This document shows positions 32,401 through 43,600 of a stretch of DNA of 64,000 nucleotides, piece by piece. The position numbers and the translations under genes are program-made. The stretch lies in the NCBI GenBank assembly GCA_009746045.1, contig RPFO01000213.1, positions 11,811,553-11,875,552 on the forward strand, in the 5' to 3' direction. Source of the stretch: Mesostigma viride. Taxonomy: Eukaryota; Streptophyta; Mesostigmatophyceae; Mesostigmatales; Mesostigmataceae. Each line of letters starts with the position of its first letter. Within the stretch, counting starts at the first letter, position 1. A model generated the notes under the pieces. The model was not told the origin of the DNA. It made no database searches and saw nothing but the letters and a program-made list of their open reading frames with translations.

Positions 32401-35400
32401 GGAGGCAGGAGGCAGGAGGCAGGAGGCAGGAGGCAGGAGGCAGGAGGCAGGAGGCAGGAGGCAGGAGGCAGGAGGCAGGAGGCAGGAGGCAGGAGGCAGG
32501 AGGCAGGAGGCAAGAGGCAAGAAGCAAGAGGCAACAGGCAGGAGGCAGGAGGCAAGAGGCAAGAAGCAAGAAGCAAGAGGCGAGAGGCGACAGGCAACCA
32601 TCCATCATCTGTCATCCACCATCCATCATCCACCATATAAATGCATGCTCACATTTCCGCCCATTGCGCCATGACCACGGGGGCTTCGATCACGTTGGTG
32701 CGCTCCGGGTTGAACAGGGACGTCATGAGCGGCACGGTCAGGTCCAGGGGGGGGCTAGACTGGGTGATGCGCATGGAGGTCCAGGGGTTTGGGATCTGGT
32801 CATCTGTCGGATGCCGGCAGGATGGTTCGTGAAAGGGGATGCACCAAGAGTAACAGGAGCAAAATTATGCGTGGTTGCAGATGGTGGGTGGGTTCTGGAT
32901 CTGGTTGTCTGTTTGATGCCAAGATGGTGGTGGGTGGATGCACCAAAAGTAGCAGTAGTGATAAGTAATTAGTGATATGTGGTTGCACATGGATGGTGGA
33001 TGGGTGGGTGGGGGGTTGGGGGGGGATGCCACGTGGGGGCGGGGGGGGGGGGGATGCCGCGAATAAAAATTGTGAATAGTGACAAACAACAACAGTGGAC
33101 AGTGACAAAAAAACATTAGTGAACAGTGATGTGTGATGGTGTCACAGGCACAGTGGGGGGAGACCGTACGGGGACCGTGCGATGCCAGTGATACCATGCT
33201 AGTGTACAATAGGGATGGCAGAAGTATGTCAGATGTTATAGCGGTGCATGACACTAGCACTAGTCGTGGTGGGGAGGCCAGATGGGGGACGCACGACGCT
33301 TGATGCCATGGGAGTACGTAATGATGCCGTTCACCGTGATGGTGGCGGGGGGGTGTTTGCATGCCACAGTATAACAGTATACAGATTGCCTGGCAAAGCG
33401 GCAGTAGCAGGATAGCGACGGCGTGCCACAGTACAAATAGGGATCGCATGGCAAGAGGCAGAGCGATAGTAGCAGTACAGATTGCGATGGCGTGGGCGTG
33501 CCAGATATGCCATACTTGCAGAAATCGGCATTACATGAGTCGGCACTGCATAAGAAGTCGTATAAATCTAGAGGCCGCAAGACAACTTATAATGTTTGTG
33601 GTTGCGTGTGACGTCACCAGAAAAGGCTGATACGGTGGAAGCGCCGCAGACCACGCAACCAAGGGGGTGAAAACTGCGGACATCAAAGGATTCTATTTGA
33701 GGGCATGTTTAGAAGGATATTAAAAGGAGTGCTTTATCACGATGTTTTCGCACAGTGGCGGCGCCCTGGTCAACAGCGGTCCGGCAGCAGTGAAACATGG
33801 AGCACGATAAGCCGTCCTAGGGCCCACCTCCCAAGCAAGCCATCCTCGTAACTTGGAGCGGGAGCCCACTCGTAAAGTACAGACCTCTAAACCCTAAGAA
33901 CTAGACCCTAAACCCTACACCCTAAATGATACTACACAGCACGTACCTACGACTTTGTGACAGAAAAAAAAGGGCAGCAGGTTGATGCAGAGTAGCTGAT
34001 AGTGGACGGGACAGACGTAGTGGCAAGACATGGACAGATCTTGCGCAGACAAGCTCATGGGCAAGCGGCAGCTGCGATTTTTCCAAGTATAACAATAAGG
34101 CCGTGCTTGCCGATATCGGATGCTAGGCTCCACTGCACTCGAGTCAAAACCAGTGCTCCATGATGCCCTCCCGTCACATACACTGAAAGGTGCATGGTGT
34201 AGCCTGCGGCTGCATGCGAGTGATGAGACCCAGTGCACGCTGCATACGCTATACAGTGCCATCCAGTCAGCTCGGCTATATGTGATAGGATGGCGTGGGA
34301 CCATGCCACTCTGCCTTTCTTGATATATAATCAAAACCTAGAATGTGGGTCTAGCGTGCCACTTTTGGTTATTGGGCAACTACACAGCCTGCTGATTTAA
34401 CAAGCATACACAGGGACATGGCCGTTTTGCCCCTACTAGATCGAGTACGACAAAGCACAGAGCACCAGGACCATGCCCCGCTGTCTAATTGACAGGTATA
34501 ATAATGAGTGTTGTAACAAAGCACAGAGCAACAGGACCATGCCCCACTGCCAAACTAGAACCGGGCAAAGCGGCCCCTTTGCCCAGGGGCGGCCCTCGCA
34601 AAGCCTAGAGTTGACATGTATCATAATGAGCACTATGTCGATGCCACCTCTTTAGCTGGTGTCAATTTACTTTGGAAGTATAATATTTATTTTTCAAGCA
34701 TATTATATACTACAATTTTCTTTTTGCTTCTTCACAGACCTTCGTTCCCCGTCAGCATCGCGGTCTGGCTGAGGTCAAACTCGGCCTCCGGGGACGCCGC
34801 AAACACGCTGTCCTTGAGGAAATTGAAGCTGTTGCGCGTGATGACGCAGATGGGGACGCGCGACAGCACGTCCGCCATGCGCTGGGGGAACTTGCCCACG
34901 AAACCCTCGGCGAAAATCACGCCCGTCGCGCCCGCTGTCACCATCGCGTTCACGCGGATGATGTAATCGTCACCATATCGGAATGCCGGCGAGAACTGGC
35001 ACTCGGCACCGCGGATGAGCACAACCTTGCCGGCCACGTTTCCAGCAAACCCGGTGGGATAGCTGCCCGAGTCGATGACGGGAGGGAGGGAGAAAGCAGA
35101 AAATCGGGATATTACGAGTAGAGTTTCGGGAATTTAAGCATATACAAGCAGAAATTAAGGTAGGCCACTGCATGGACACACAAGCACGACGATATGAAGG
35201 ACAAATGAATGATAAATAAATTGAGGTGATGACAAAAGAACGGGCAGTGCAAGTTGACGTTGGGTAGTTGAACGCGCAGCCGTCAGGATTGGAAACAAGG
35301 CTTGGGCCGCAGGGGAAAGCCGCTGACCTCACGGTCGAGCCCGTGGACGTCACTTCACCCATGGTGGTGGTGGGGACCGTTGTCACCCCACACTTGTCAC

Positions 35401-35875
35401 GTTCTGGATCTGCTTCCTGTAACCGGACGGTGATTCGCGTTCCCGCGAATGCCGGCGGAAGCCGCGTCTGTGGCGATGCGGGCACACCCAGAGAAGGGGG
35501 CACACATGAAAGAGAAGACAACGTCAATCAAGTCGTTGGTGCGGGGGCGGAGCGCTCATGGATTGAAGCACAAACGCTAGGCATGGTCCGCTATTAACGG
35601 AAATTCTCCATTGCTATATCATGATGGGTCACCACGGCGTGACAGAGACCTTGCTGGGCAATAAAACTCGGCCTTCTCGCCGACGTTAGGGAGCACAGGG
35701 AATTTAACGACAATTGCATTCTGAGGTCGCAAAAAGGCTTAAGCTCCGACCTCACCTGGAAAGGTTGAGCCATGCAATCAATTTTCCTCCCGCCGGCGTA
35801 AAAGAAAGAGGATAGAGCATACGTTCTGCCAAGGAAGCAGGCCAGGAGTGCCAACAGGCAGAACGACGTGGCCAT
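17087..35875 (-). CDS. Multi-PA-domain type I membrane protein, 15-exon gene (model)
   Basis: Joined by eye: 35875-35756, 35467-35259, 35062-34740, 34182-34094, 32795-32653, 30720-30633, 28346-28266, 27726-27648, 25747-25628, 24041-23659, 22255-22060, 20724-20672, 20098-19898, 18613-18299, 17401-17087. Phases agree throughout and the sum is 904 codons plus stop. Residues 1-20 form a signal peptide (SFCLLALLACFLG). PA-like modules follow: GKVVLIRGAECQFS with VPICVITRNSF; DGKIVFVPDET with AGALAVVYGRP and IPYFWVL; LAGAKAVFLINRSS; IAVIKES with GGLGLIVLSTG and VGIPAFSI. A transmembrane helix (about 815-837) precedes a ~68-residue tail with YRQF, a YxxPhi sorting motif. Known PA-TM proteins and vacuolar sorting receptors bind cargo or substrates in the endomembrane system; a role here is inferred. 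Least certain: the exon-2 donor (GTCAAC), exon 4 and the exon-6 acceptor. Alternative start 35896. Confidence 0.72.
17717..17880. repeat. Tandem duplication of ~81 bp
   Basis: Two copies of a unit containing GATAATGTTGACGTGTGTGC and GAGTGAGCTGGAGTGAGC, in the last intron of the PA-domain gene. Confidence 0.85.
18668..18810. repeat. 42-bp tandem repeat, 3+ copies
   Basis: Unit contains GTGAGTGGGTGGTTAGTTAA and AAGCACGTAGACTGC. The last copy is partial. Intronic. Confidence 0.88.
19070..19740 (-). repeat. Degenerate copies of neighbouring exon edges inside an intron
   Basis: About 19076-19106 resembles the acceptor side of the exon starting at 18613. About 19494-19555, 19636-19680 and 19687-19735 resemble the donor side of the exon ending at 19898; CACCTTGTCTGTTA and GGGGCTGTCCAG are recurring blocks. 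None keeps an open frame, so they are not functional exons. Confidence 0.65.
20985..21915. repeat. 49-bp minisatellite, ~19 copies
   Basis: Unit built from CAACTGTAGTGTAGCTGTAA, CGCGAGCATGCGACAAGAGC and TCCTGCATG. Some copies have TGTTTATAGCTG instead. Because 49 is not a multiple of three, long minus-strand frames appear in all three phases; they are artefacts of the repeat. It lies between two degenerate copies of the exon end near 22060. Confidence 0.93.
22425..22905. repeat. ~34-bp minisatellite, ~14 copies
   Basis: Unit of GAGAGGAGGAAAGAGAAGAA plus TAGGAGTAAAAATT with small variants, purine-rich on the plus strand. Intronic; strongly pyrimidine-rich in the transcribed sense. Confidence 0.93.
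22919..23345. repeat. 9-bp GGAGGACAA array, ~40 copies
   Basis: Near-perfect tandem of a 9-base unit that degenerates on the right. It produces spurious Gly/Gln-, Arg/Thr- and Cys/Pro-repeat frames on both strands. Confidence 0.93.
24056..24135. repeat. 11-bp ATGCCAAGAAG array next to a 3' splice site
   Basis: About seven copies, ending some 20 bases upstream (in gene sense) of the acceptor of the exon starting at 24041. In sense it reads CTTCTTGGCAT repeats, supplying much of the pyrimidine-rich tract. Confidence 0.9.
25828..25875 (-). repeat. Copy of the acceptor region of the exon at 25747-25628
   Basis: Shares GTTAAGCACCCAGGAGTA and GGATGTGGAGCTCG with 25711-25747, the true acceptor and first exon codons. 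A third, more decayed copy lies at 26962-26996. Confidence 0.8.
25927..26662. mobile_element. Foldback element, ~735 bp, nested palindromes, TTAA-flanked
   Basis: Two arms of ~330 bases are inverted copies of each other, meeting near 26275. Hairpins built from AATGCGAAACGCATTAC and TTGCAACTTGCGCAAGTTGC occur at both ends and at the centre. TTAA occurs at both outer edges (about 25926 and 26654). Each arm carries GGTACCGGGTTC; in the left arm the sequence GGTTCAATTCC (complement of 26183-26193) fits the tRNA B-box consensus. No coding frame. Family unknown. Confidence 0.75.
26663..26935. repeat. GGAGCACAATA-type degenerate tandem repeat
   Basis: Approximately 10-11-base units (GGAGCACAATA, GGAGCGCAATA, GGAGTGCAG). 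Intronic; generates false minus-strand frames rich in Leu/Cys. Confidence 0.85.
28296..28535 (-). repeat. 85-bp tandem triplication of an exon acceptor
   Basis: The acceptor and first ~15 codons of the exon at 28346-28266 are repeated at 85-base spacing: GATCTTGCCG occurs at 28335, 28420 and 28505. The second and third copies keep the AG and several codons but lack the rest of the exon. The copies are nearly identical, so the duplication is young. Confidence 0.88.
28536..29891. other. Intron sequence with an unclassified insertion-like block
   Basis: At 28617-28640 is a GC palindrome (GGGGGCTCCGCCCCC). The following ~750 bases differ in composition from the surrounding intron and could be a non-coding mobile element, but I see no matching ends. 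No gene recognised. Confidence 0.35.
29892..30137. mobile_element. Foldback/MITE-like element with ~67-bp inverted ends
   Basis: 29892-29958 and 30070-30137 are inverted copies (GCGCAACCAGTATATAC on the left, GTATATACTGGTTGCGC on the right, with CCGCACACTGGG further out). The core is made of TATATACTGG-like repeats. No open frame and no clear target duplication. Confidence 0.75.
30388..30430 (+). repeat. Solo LINE-B-type 3' tail
   Basis: GGCTACATGATCTCCCAACG followed by GAGTCATGTTATCATTTAA matches the tails of the LINE-B copies at ~5116 and ~7797. It may be an extremely truncated insertion. Confidence 0.65.
31466..31490. repeat. (CA)n microsatellite
   Basis: About 12 CA units in an intron of the PA-domain gene. 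Confidence 0.9.
32020..32600. repeat. 7-bp GGCAGGA array, ~70 copies
   Basis: Near-perfect heptamer tandem, decaying to GGCAAGA at both ends. A 7-base unit leaves every frame open, giving false long frames on both strands. Intronic. Confidence 0.95.
32796..34093. other. Intron with simple repeats and telomere-like remnants
   Basis: Contains a poly(G) run (33038-33053), CA/GT-poor tandem phrases around 33360-33500, and degenerate CCCTAAA units at about 33890-33925. No exon was recognised except the candidate at 34182-34094 just beyond. Confidence 0.5.
35756..35875 (-). CDS. First exon of the PA-domain gene: signal peptide
   Basis: Forty codons ending in a CCAG|GTGAGG donor. The ATG at 35875 gives a classical signal peptide (a short polar start, a Leu/Ala/Phe-rich core, and a cleavage-like TYA-LSS). 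An upstream in-frame ATG at 35896 would add seven residues, and one at 35929 eighteen. Confidence 0.75.
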
Positions 35876-36940
35876 GGTTTTCGAACAAACTGGCATTTTC
35901 TCTGAACAGTTGGCTTCCGGGCTATGCACCTATGGAGACTGCACCTTCACCCAGACTTCACGGAAGAGAATTGAGTTCGCCATACGCAAAAGCTGTTGTA
36001 GTTCGTTGTTGATTTGTGTATGCAAGCCAAGGAAAGCCTAGGCAGCCATTGTCGTCATTGGTTTGCGTCCTTCGGAATACGTGCGCACGTAGGGCAATGG
36101 GCATAGGATTTGCCAACTCAGGGGTACGTGGCGTCCGCACGGGCCGTCTGCACAATTCAGAGTTCAGGAGTCAGGTGGGCCGGAGAAGAATCTTGCCTGT
36201 CCTGACTCTGCGCATGTTAAGAGATTCTATTTTCCGCCCGTTCCGGTTTGACGAAGGTGTACAACATGTAGTACTAGTTTATATTGTTTTGACACGTGTA
36301 CTAGCAAAGTAAGCATGGCTTCTTTCTGGGTGATCGCCACTGACCAGGTGGTGCGTGGCGGCCCAGCATGGCGAGTTGGTGCCTTTGATCAGTATCATGC
36401 CGTTGCCACCTATGGCAGCCACCTATGGCAGCATAAACCCGCATGGTGGACGCGCCAAATTTGAACGCAACGCCAGGCATGTGACTTGAGAGTATAATCG
36501 CTTGCAACACATTCTTCCAAGGTTCCATGGCAGCCAAGGTAATCGCAAAGCCAGAGTGCCAGACACAAACCTCTACTGCTTTGCCAAGCTGTAAATATAG
36601 CCATCCAGTTATGTGGAGGAATAGCTTGCTCTTCATGTCGCAGGCTTCGCTACGCTGGTAGACATGAAGCAAAGTCGAGCAGCTAAGCATTCAAGAGATA
36701 GATGGAGATATACAGTGGGCTGAAACGCAGCCTACGTCCATGAGAAGACTTCTCGCGGCATGCTGCTCCGGAGTACTGCTTTCGTGACCATGAAATATGC
36801 CGCTATGCCAGCGAATCCTGATGAGCGCAATCCTTGACGAGGAAGATACCAGTGTGGAGGTAACCAGAATTGCCTGGGCCCCCTCCGCATTATCCAACGA
36901 TCGGGCCTGCTTTCCCGTTTAGATTTCCTGTTCGCTGCAG
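35876..36940. promoter_or_regulatory. Divergent intergenic region, putative bidirectional promoter
   Basis: About 1.07 kb separate the start codons of the minus-strand PA-domain gene and the plus-strand separase gene. It holds no convincing gene. No element such as a TATA box can be assigned with confidence. The assignment rests only on the head-to-head layout. Confidence 0.45.
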
Positions 36941-37644
36941 ATGCCGCAGCATGCCGTGCCATCCGGCAGTGATGGTGGTAGCGACGTTGATCTTGAGCCA
37001 CTCCTGCAGCGGCTGAAAAGTGCTTCGGGGGAGCCGGACTTCAAGGCCATCTACTCGGAATGCGTGAAAAGATTAACTCCCGTGCTTTGCCAAGTAGGCG
37101 CCACGGAGAAACCGAAGAAACACGCGATATCTATTTTGGCTCGAGAATTTACCCCATTCCTTGTCCAGCTCGCAAAGCACTCGCTCCTTCGCCTAGCCTC
37201 CGCCGAGGATGCGTTGGCAGGCCCATCGCTGGTCAACATCGCTGTGCTTGCCATTGATGGTCTGGAAAGGCTCAGATCGTCGCTCGTCGGTCGTCCGTTG
37301 GAGGTAGAATTCCAGAGATATGCCCTCATCCGCCGCCTTGCTGCGCTCAAGCTGAACGCAGAAGCCCTCGGTCAGGGCTGGCTGCTGCATGTGTCCCTCT
37401 GCCGCGAGCTGGGCAGAACGAACTTACCGTGCAGCGACTTGACCGGGGTCGGTTCCGGTGATGCCTGTGACGTCATCGCTGCCCCGGCCGCGGGAAAGGA
37501 GAGCAAGGAGTCCGTAATGCTGGTCGTTGGATGCGTCACCAGCCTGGTGCTTTGCTCAGCGGAGACAGGGAGTAGCCCCGCTGGTCCGCATACGGCTCCC
37601 GGCAAGATCGCCACCCTGCTGACCAGTGTGGAGCCGTGGCTGAG
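36941..37644 (+). CDS. ESP1: Separase exon 1, N-terminal helical region
   Basis: 234 codons plus two bases. Contains KKHAISILAREFTPFL and LVNIAVLAIDGLERL, resembling the start of plant separases, and ends at GAG|GTAAGC. The next exon continues the phrase as W-L-R-Q-L-D. Confidence 0.75.
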
Positions 37645-40600
37645 GTAAGCTCGGACATGCATCGGCAACATCGAGAGCGTTGGTAAATTTTCAGAGAAAG
37701 GGATAAGCATTTCAAATGAAGAATGTTGTACGCATCCTGATGGTGTATATATATAACTATATATAACCTGATGGCTGATGGCGGTTGATGGCATATAATT
37801 CTATTAGAGTATATATATATATTTAACCTGCAACTAGAATCCGCAAGCTTGAGTTTTGCACGCTCATCTCCTTGTCCCAAGTATGGCTTCCAGTATTTGC
37901 CCCCTGTTTCCTATCTTGACAGCTCTTGATTAGATGGCCGTGTACATAAGAGGACATCGTACTTAATTGAGATAACTAATTCTGAGCAGGATGGCCAGGA
38001 GCCTTGGTTGGCAGTCACCTGTCATCTTGCTCCATGCCACATTCACTCAGCAGTCTCCTCCTCGCTAGAGGCTGCCCCAGCCTACCTTAACTGATCCCCT
38101 CAAGGGCCATTGGACGCCTATGGCGACAAAGCTCCATTATCTATTTTGACATTGAGCATTTCGACTTCTGACCAGATTTTTTTGGTTTCCTCCTCCTCCT
38201 CCTCCTCCTCCTCCTCCTCCTCCTCCTCCTCCTCCTCCTCCTCCTCCTCCTCCTCCTCCTCCTCCTCCTCCTCCTCCTCCTCCTCCTCCTCCTCCTCCTC
38301 CTCCTCCTCCTCCTCCTCCTCCTCCTCCTCCTCCTCCTCCTCCTCCTCCTCCTCCTCCTCCTCCTCCTCCTCCTCCTGATTTCTGTTGCCTTCATCTCGG
38401 TATCTGAGGAGCGGTGAAGCATGGGAAACATATTGAAAGGAGTTTAGGCAATATGTACCAACTCTGCTCCCATAAGGTGAGAACTGGCAACCTTTGTACA
38501 CCATGGGCAGCCTCTTCACACTAACGACAGCTACCAAATGTAACCAAAAAACTGGTATGACGTCTGCAGGCAGCTGGATCCTGATGCCCAGCCCAAGCAC
38601 CGTGAGTCCCTCTTCCGTGCCGCCTTCAAGTTCTGTGCACACGCGTTGCAGCGGGTAGCAACCCCACCGGCACCGTCGCGGCGGGTACTAAACACCCCAG
38701 CATCGTCCCAGCGGGTAGTGGATCCCCCATGCACCCACGACGACGTGGCCCTTACTGCAGATGCCAGTAACCAAAGTCTTCTCGACCTGTGCCGCTCTGT
38801 GCTGCAGCTGTGCTGCCGCGTGCCGGGCTGCCGGGCCTCCTTCGCCCAGGTGTGCTGATCGTGGACCGTCCAGCATGACAGTAGGCTTGCTAGGCATCTC
38901 AGCCCGTTGGTAGCTTCATGAGAGTGAAGCTTCATGAAAGTGTACACATTGCTCGTGATTCAAAGATTGCATTGTTAGCTGTCAACGGACGCAAGTGAGG
39001 TATGCAATGCTTACCGCATCCATCTATTACCCTCCCTCACACTTACAAATTTTGCTTGCTCCGTGTACGTCGAGCCTGAGCTGTCCCTTGCAACCACGCA
39101 GGTGGTCGTCAAGCTGAGCTCCAGCGGCAAGGGTGATGCGGGGGGCAGCAGCATCAGAGCATCATCGCTGTCCCTGGGCATCTATGAGGCCGCCATCACC
39201 ATTCTTCTAAAGGTATGCAATTTGTACACAAATAGAGCCAACATGTCGCCCTAAGCAGTGTGTTGTCTCGACATGGTAGCAAGAAACAACGACCGTTGCA
39301 GGCACTGCTTTCAACACTTAACTGCTAGCACACATGCTGCCACAACATACGCGATGTGTGCGGATAGAGCGTCATACAACATTTAAAATGATATCGTGAT
39401 CACTGGCCAGTATGGCGTGTTGAGAACAGAAGCACGTGCGCTGCTACGATGCTGGGAAGCATGGAGCGAGGAAGGCTGATAATCAGTTAGTATCATCAAC
39501 TGATAGGCACGGAAAGCAACGTTGGTCCCTACAGACTACCCATTACTGGCAGGTTGTCACCAGTGTTGGGCGTAAATGGGTTAATTTAAGTCGAGACGTA
39601 AATTTAAGTCTTAAATTACGCTTAATTTAAGTTTAATTTAAGTCCAACAAAACAAGGACCTAAGGGCTTAATTTACGTATGAGATTTTAAGTCGTAAATT
39701 GGACGTAAACGCGTAACTTAAACACGTGGTGTGCGCATGCGGGAGCCGCAACGCGCTTACGCGCACGACTGGAAGTCTTGAAAAGCCAGGCGGCCAGGTG
39801 TCCCACCCCGTCCCGCACCGCCTGGCCTACGTAAGTCGACTGTCGTCGATCGTGCCAACGGCAACAGCCGAGTACACGCCTTATCATTTAATAAAGTCTT
39901 ATTTTAAGTCTTAAAATTGAAGGTTAATTCCAGACGTAAATGTAAGTTTAATTTACGTCTACTTTAATTTAAGTCCGCCGATTCTGCATTTAATTTACGT
40001 TTAATTTAAATCACCCCCAAAACCACTACCCTGGTTGTCACCCGAATGAGATCTAGAACTTATGAGTCAATACACGGCTATCTCTCAACAGCATCTCGCA
40101 AGCCTACGGTGTGCTAGTAGGCTTAGATAATTTGCCTGCCTGATTGTTCTGTTTCTTGTGCTCATTATTGGGCATCACATGAATCTGGGATCTCCTGCAT
40201 CTCATGCACTTGGCGGGCGGGCGGGCGGGCGGGCGGGCGGGATGGCTGGCAGGTAGGTAGGCTGGATACCGCGGAAAAGTCACACAAATTTATCTTGTAT
40301 TGGCACATCAAGAGTTCCTTCATTCCTGCATTTGTGTCAACCCTCAGAACCACTGTTGCAATGGTTCTCTTGGCCCCACGTGCACCGCACAGCTGCATCT
40401 ATAATCAATCACAGCCTCTGTCTCCTTTTACAATGCTCACTGCCCCCTGGCTATGGCGATGTATAAGCATCACACACTACCTTGAGCTACATGCGCATCC
40501 TGTTTGCTGCGACATTAAAAAAATGGCCCATGGCAGTATTGGCAGGCGTCACACAGAGCAGTCCATTGATTTTACAGTTGTCAAGGTTCTTGTGATGGTT

Positions 40601-43600
40601 TCGCCTCATAGGCTACACTTGTTAGTCTTCACTCTCTCGTCCTCTGGGCTAATCCTTCCTTTTCGTATCACGTTTATACATACTTGTTAGACTTTCGCCC
40701 TCTGGAGTAATCCTGCCGTTTGTATCACGTTTACATATTTTACATTGCAATGATGACCACATGCCGCAGGAGGATCAGGGTACGGGCGACCACCGGGCCA
40801 CCCTCCTTCCGCCCCTGCTGGGGGCCTATGCATCGCTGGCACAAGCTGGGGGGAATGATGCTGTCATCCGGGCGACCGCCTTCCTGGCATCTTCAAGAGC
40901 CACTATGGCACAGTCCAAGGTATCATTCCTGGTTTCAGTGGCACATGGAAATTATCATCCTTCCTTTCCCAACCCGGAAGTTAGGTGCTCTCGATTGAGC
41001 TGGCTTTGGACCCATGCGGCACATGCATGTGCAAGAAGAGAGTGCTTTCAGTCTAAAGTAAGTAAATCCACCTTTGTCAAGAGATGCCTATCTCTGCAGC
41101 GTGCTACAAGTAGTATTGCAACTCTACTTAGGTATGCATATGATCAATTCTCCTCATTATTCCATCACATGCCTCTCTAGATACCTTTGAGCTCATGGTA
41201 GGCAAGCGTTGCTCGCGAGGACATGCCACCTCTCTTACCTTACGCATGCGCGCAAGTTTCTGACGACATGGCAGGACTTGCCGTGGCCTTGACCTTTTTT
41301 CCTTTGCCATTTTGACAGGACCCCATGGATAACTGGGTGGCTGCCATTGCGGCGTTCTACCAAGCGGGGCTGGTGGTGGCCGCCCTTGGAGCCAGAGCAC
41401 TCTTGTGTGCTGGCCACGAGGACCTGAGGGAAAGAAAGGTGGTGCTGGACGCAGGTGGCAGTGACCCAGAGCACCAGCCCGATGCCCAGGGCAAGGGGGA
41501 CAAGCGGAGGAAACCGGTAGGAAGCACTGCTTCAGGTGTGCCAGCATCAGGACCGGCCAAGGGACACGACCATGACTTGGCTTGTGCGGCACTCAAGGAT
41601 GACAGGGTGAATGAGGCGATGGCTGCACTCGACGCAGCCTGTGCCTCGATCCAGAGCGCATCAGGCCAAGACTCCTCATGCACACACAAAGGACAGCGGG
41701 CCAGGGGTGGGGGGCAGTCTGATGCCCCTTGTGGCCATTCGAGTGAGGTATGTCGGGCAGGGCCTTTGAAGGACAGCCACAATCGCTTGAACCGGGCAGC
41801 AGGCGGTTTTGAGCCAGACATGCCGGCTGGTAAGGGAGGCATCAAGGAGGGGAGCAAAGGCACAAAGGAGGGGACCAAAAGCGCGGCATACCAGCCACTG
41901 AACAGCCATTGCCCATCAGGTGACGGCTGCCAGGACTCTATCGGCCCAGAGATGGCAAAATGCTGGCGGCAGGGCAGCACCCTCGCAAGTGCCCTCCGTG
42001 CGCATGACTGGCTGCGCCGGGTCGTGACGCCGGTGGTCGAGTCGCGCTGGAAAGCGCTCCTAGTTGAGGGTGGCAGCGCTTTAGACGATGGGGGCATGGA
42101 ACAAGGGCTACAGTCAGGACGGCATAAGGACCGAGGTGTGGTTGTGGGGCGGCAGGGGAAGGGGGAAAGCGACGAATCAGGCCTTCTGGAGGCTGACGCG
42201 AGCGGTCTGCCCCGCGTTTTGTCCCGGGCTCTGTGCATCGGCGTGCAGGTGCTGCTCTGGGAGAGTGATGCGGCAAGGGATAACAGGTATGTCCCTGCAG
42301 ATCGCATCCATACCCTACCACAAGTGTTTTTCTCAGGATTGCGTCATGAATATGAGCATCCTGCATGCCTTACTCACGTTACTAGCACCCATATCCTGGT
42401 TCAGGTCGGCACAATCGCTATTGCTTGTACTAGCTGCCAATGGTAGAAATGCTCACATGCTACCAGCCACGCATAACAATCGCATGGGTTGTTTCCCTCA
42501 CACGCCGCCATGACGCCAGTGCCATCCACCCTCTCCTTGACTTGCAACCCCTTTTGATCCCGTCGCATGCCCCCCATCCTTCCCCATGTTGTTTCCCTCC
42601 TCGTTTTCTCCTTCGCATCCCCCCTCCAAGCTTTTCCCTTCAGCATTTCCTTCTATGGCCAGCCTCCTAGCTACCCAGTCATAAGCGCTGACCTGCTCTG
42701 GCATGCATCACACACGCCCTCGTGTCCCACACATGCCTAAATGCTGTCCTCCCACACCCAACCACAGAATTTCTGATGCATCACATCTCTTGTCGTCTGT
42801 TCTCAACACATCATCTGTTCGCGTCGACTCATCACTTCTCACCATTTCTCTCTTATCCCTTTTTTGATGCCTGGTCTGTGCTCGCTCATCTACCCACAGC
42901 GACGAGGGTCGCACCACCGAGCTCAAGAGCTTCAGGTCATCTGTCGCCGCCGGCGCTACCACTGGGCTCTACCTGGAGCTAGCCGCTTCTGGTCTCCTGC
43001 GCTCAGAGGTGCGTCCTTCACGCACAGCAGGTAGCAGCTCCTTTTCACACAAATCTTTTGCATTTAGTTATCTTTCCGCCTTCCTCCCTGATAAACCCAT
43101 CCATAAATCCATTTTAAAGGTGGACCGTAGGTTCCAACCGTACCCAGGGGGGCGTTGCGCAATCCTATGTACAGACATCTAGAATAAGCTTGTGATAGCT
43201 AAGATGAACAGGGGGGCATTGCGCAATCATATGTACAGACATCTAGAATAAGCTTGTGATAGCTAAAGGGGGGCGTTGCGCAATCCTATGTACAGACATC
43301 TAGAATAAGCTTGTGATAGCTAAGATGAACAGACGGTCTCATCGACAAGCGCGTGTACGACACGCGATTCTAATTCTTCTTCTGCAAGCTGGCAAGTGAC
43401 AGTCATTGCAGCAGCTAAAAGGAGGCATGGACTCCCAGGAGGGGCCTGGGCGCCTGGCTGGACTTTCTCCCACATTTTTTCGCATGAGAAGGGATGTCAC
43501 GCCCTTGGATCCCTTGCTTTCCAAGGTCCCCGTCAAACAGATAAGTTTTGCTATTTTTGAGATTGCCATGTCTGCGTGTGGCTGTTGTCAGGCAAACTTA

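Noticed and set aside
31769-32972. ORFs of up to 336 codons on both strands around the GGCAGGA array
   Set aside because: Heptamer repeat opens every frame; no conserved sequence outside the array except the true exon at 32795-32653.
38110-38642. Poly-Ser, poly-Glu and poly-Arg ORFs
   Set aside because: Translations of the (TCC)n microsatellite in separase intron 1.
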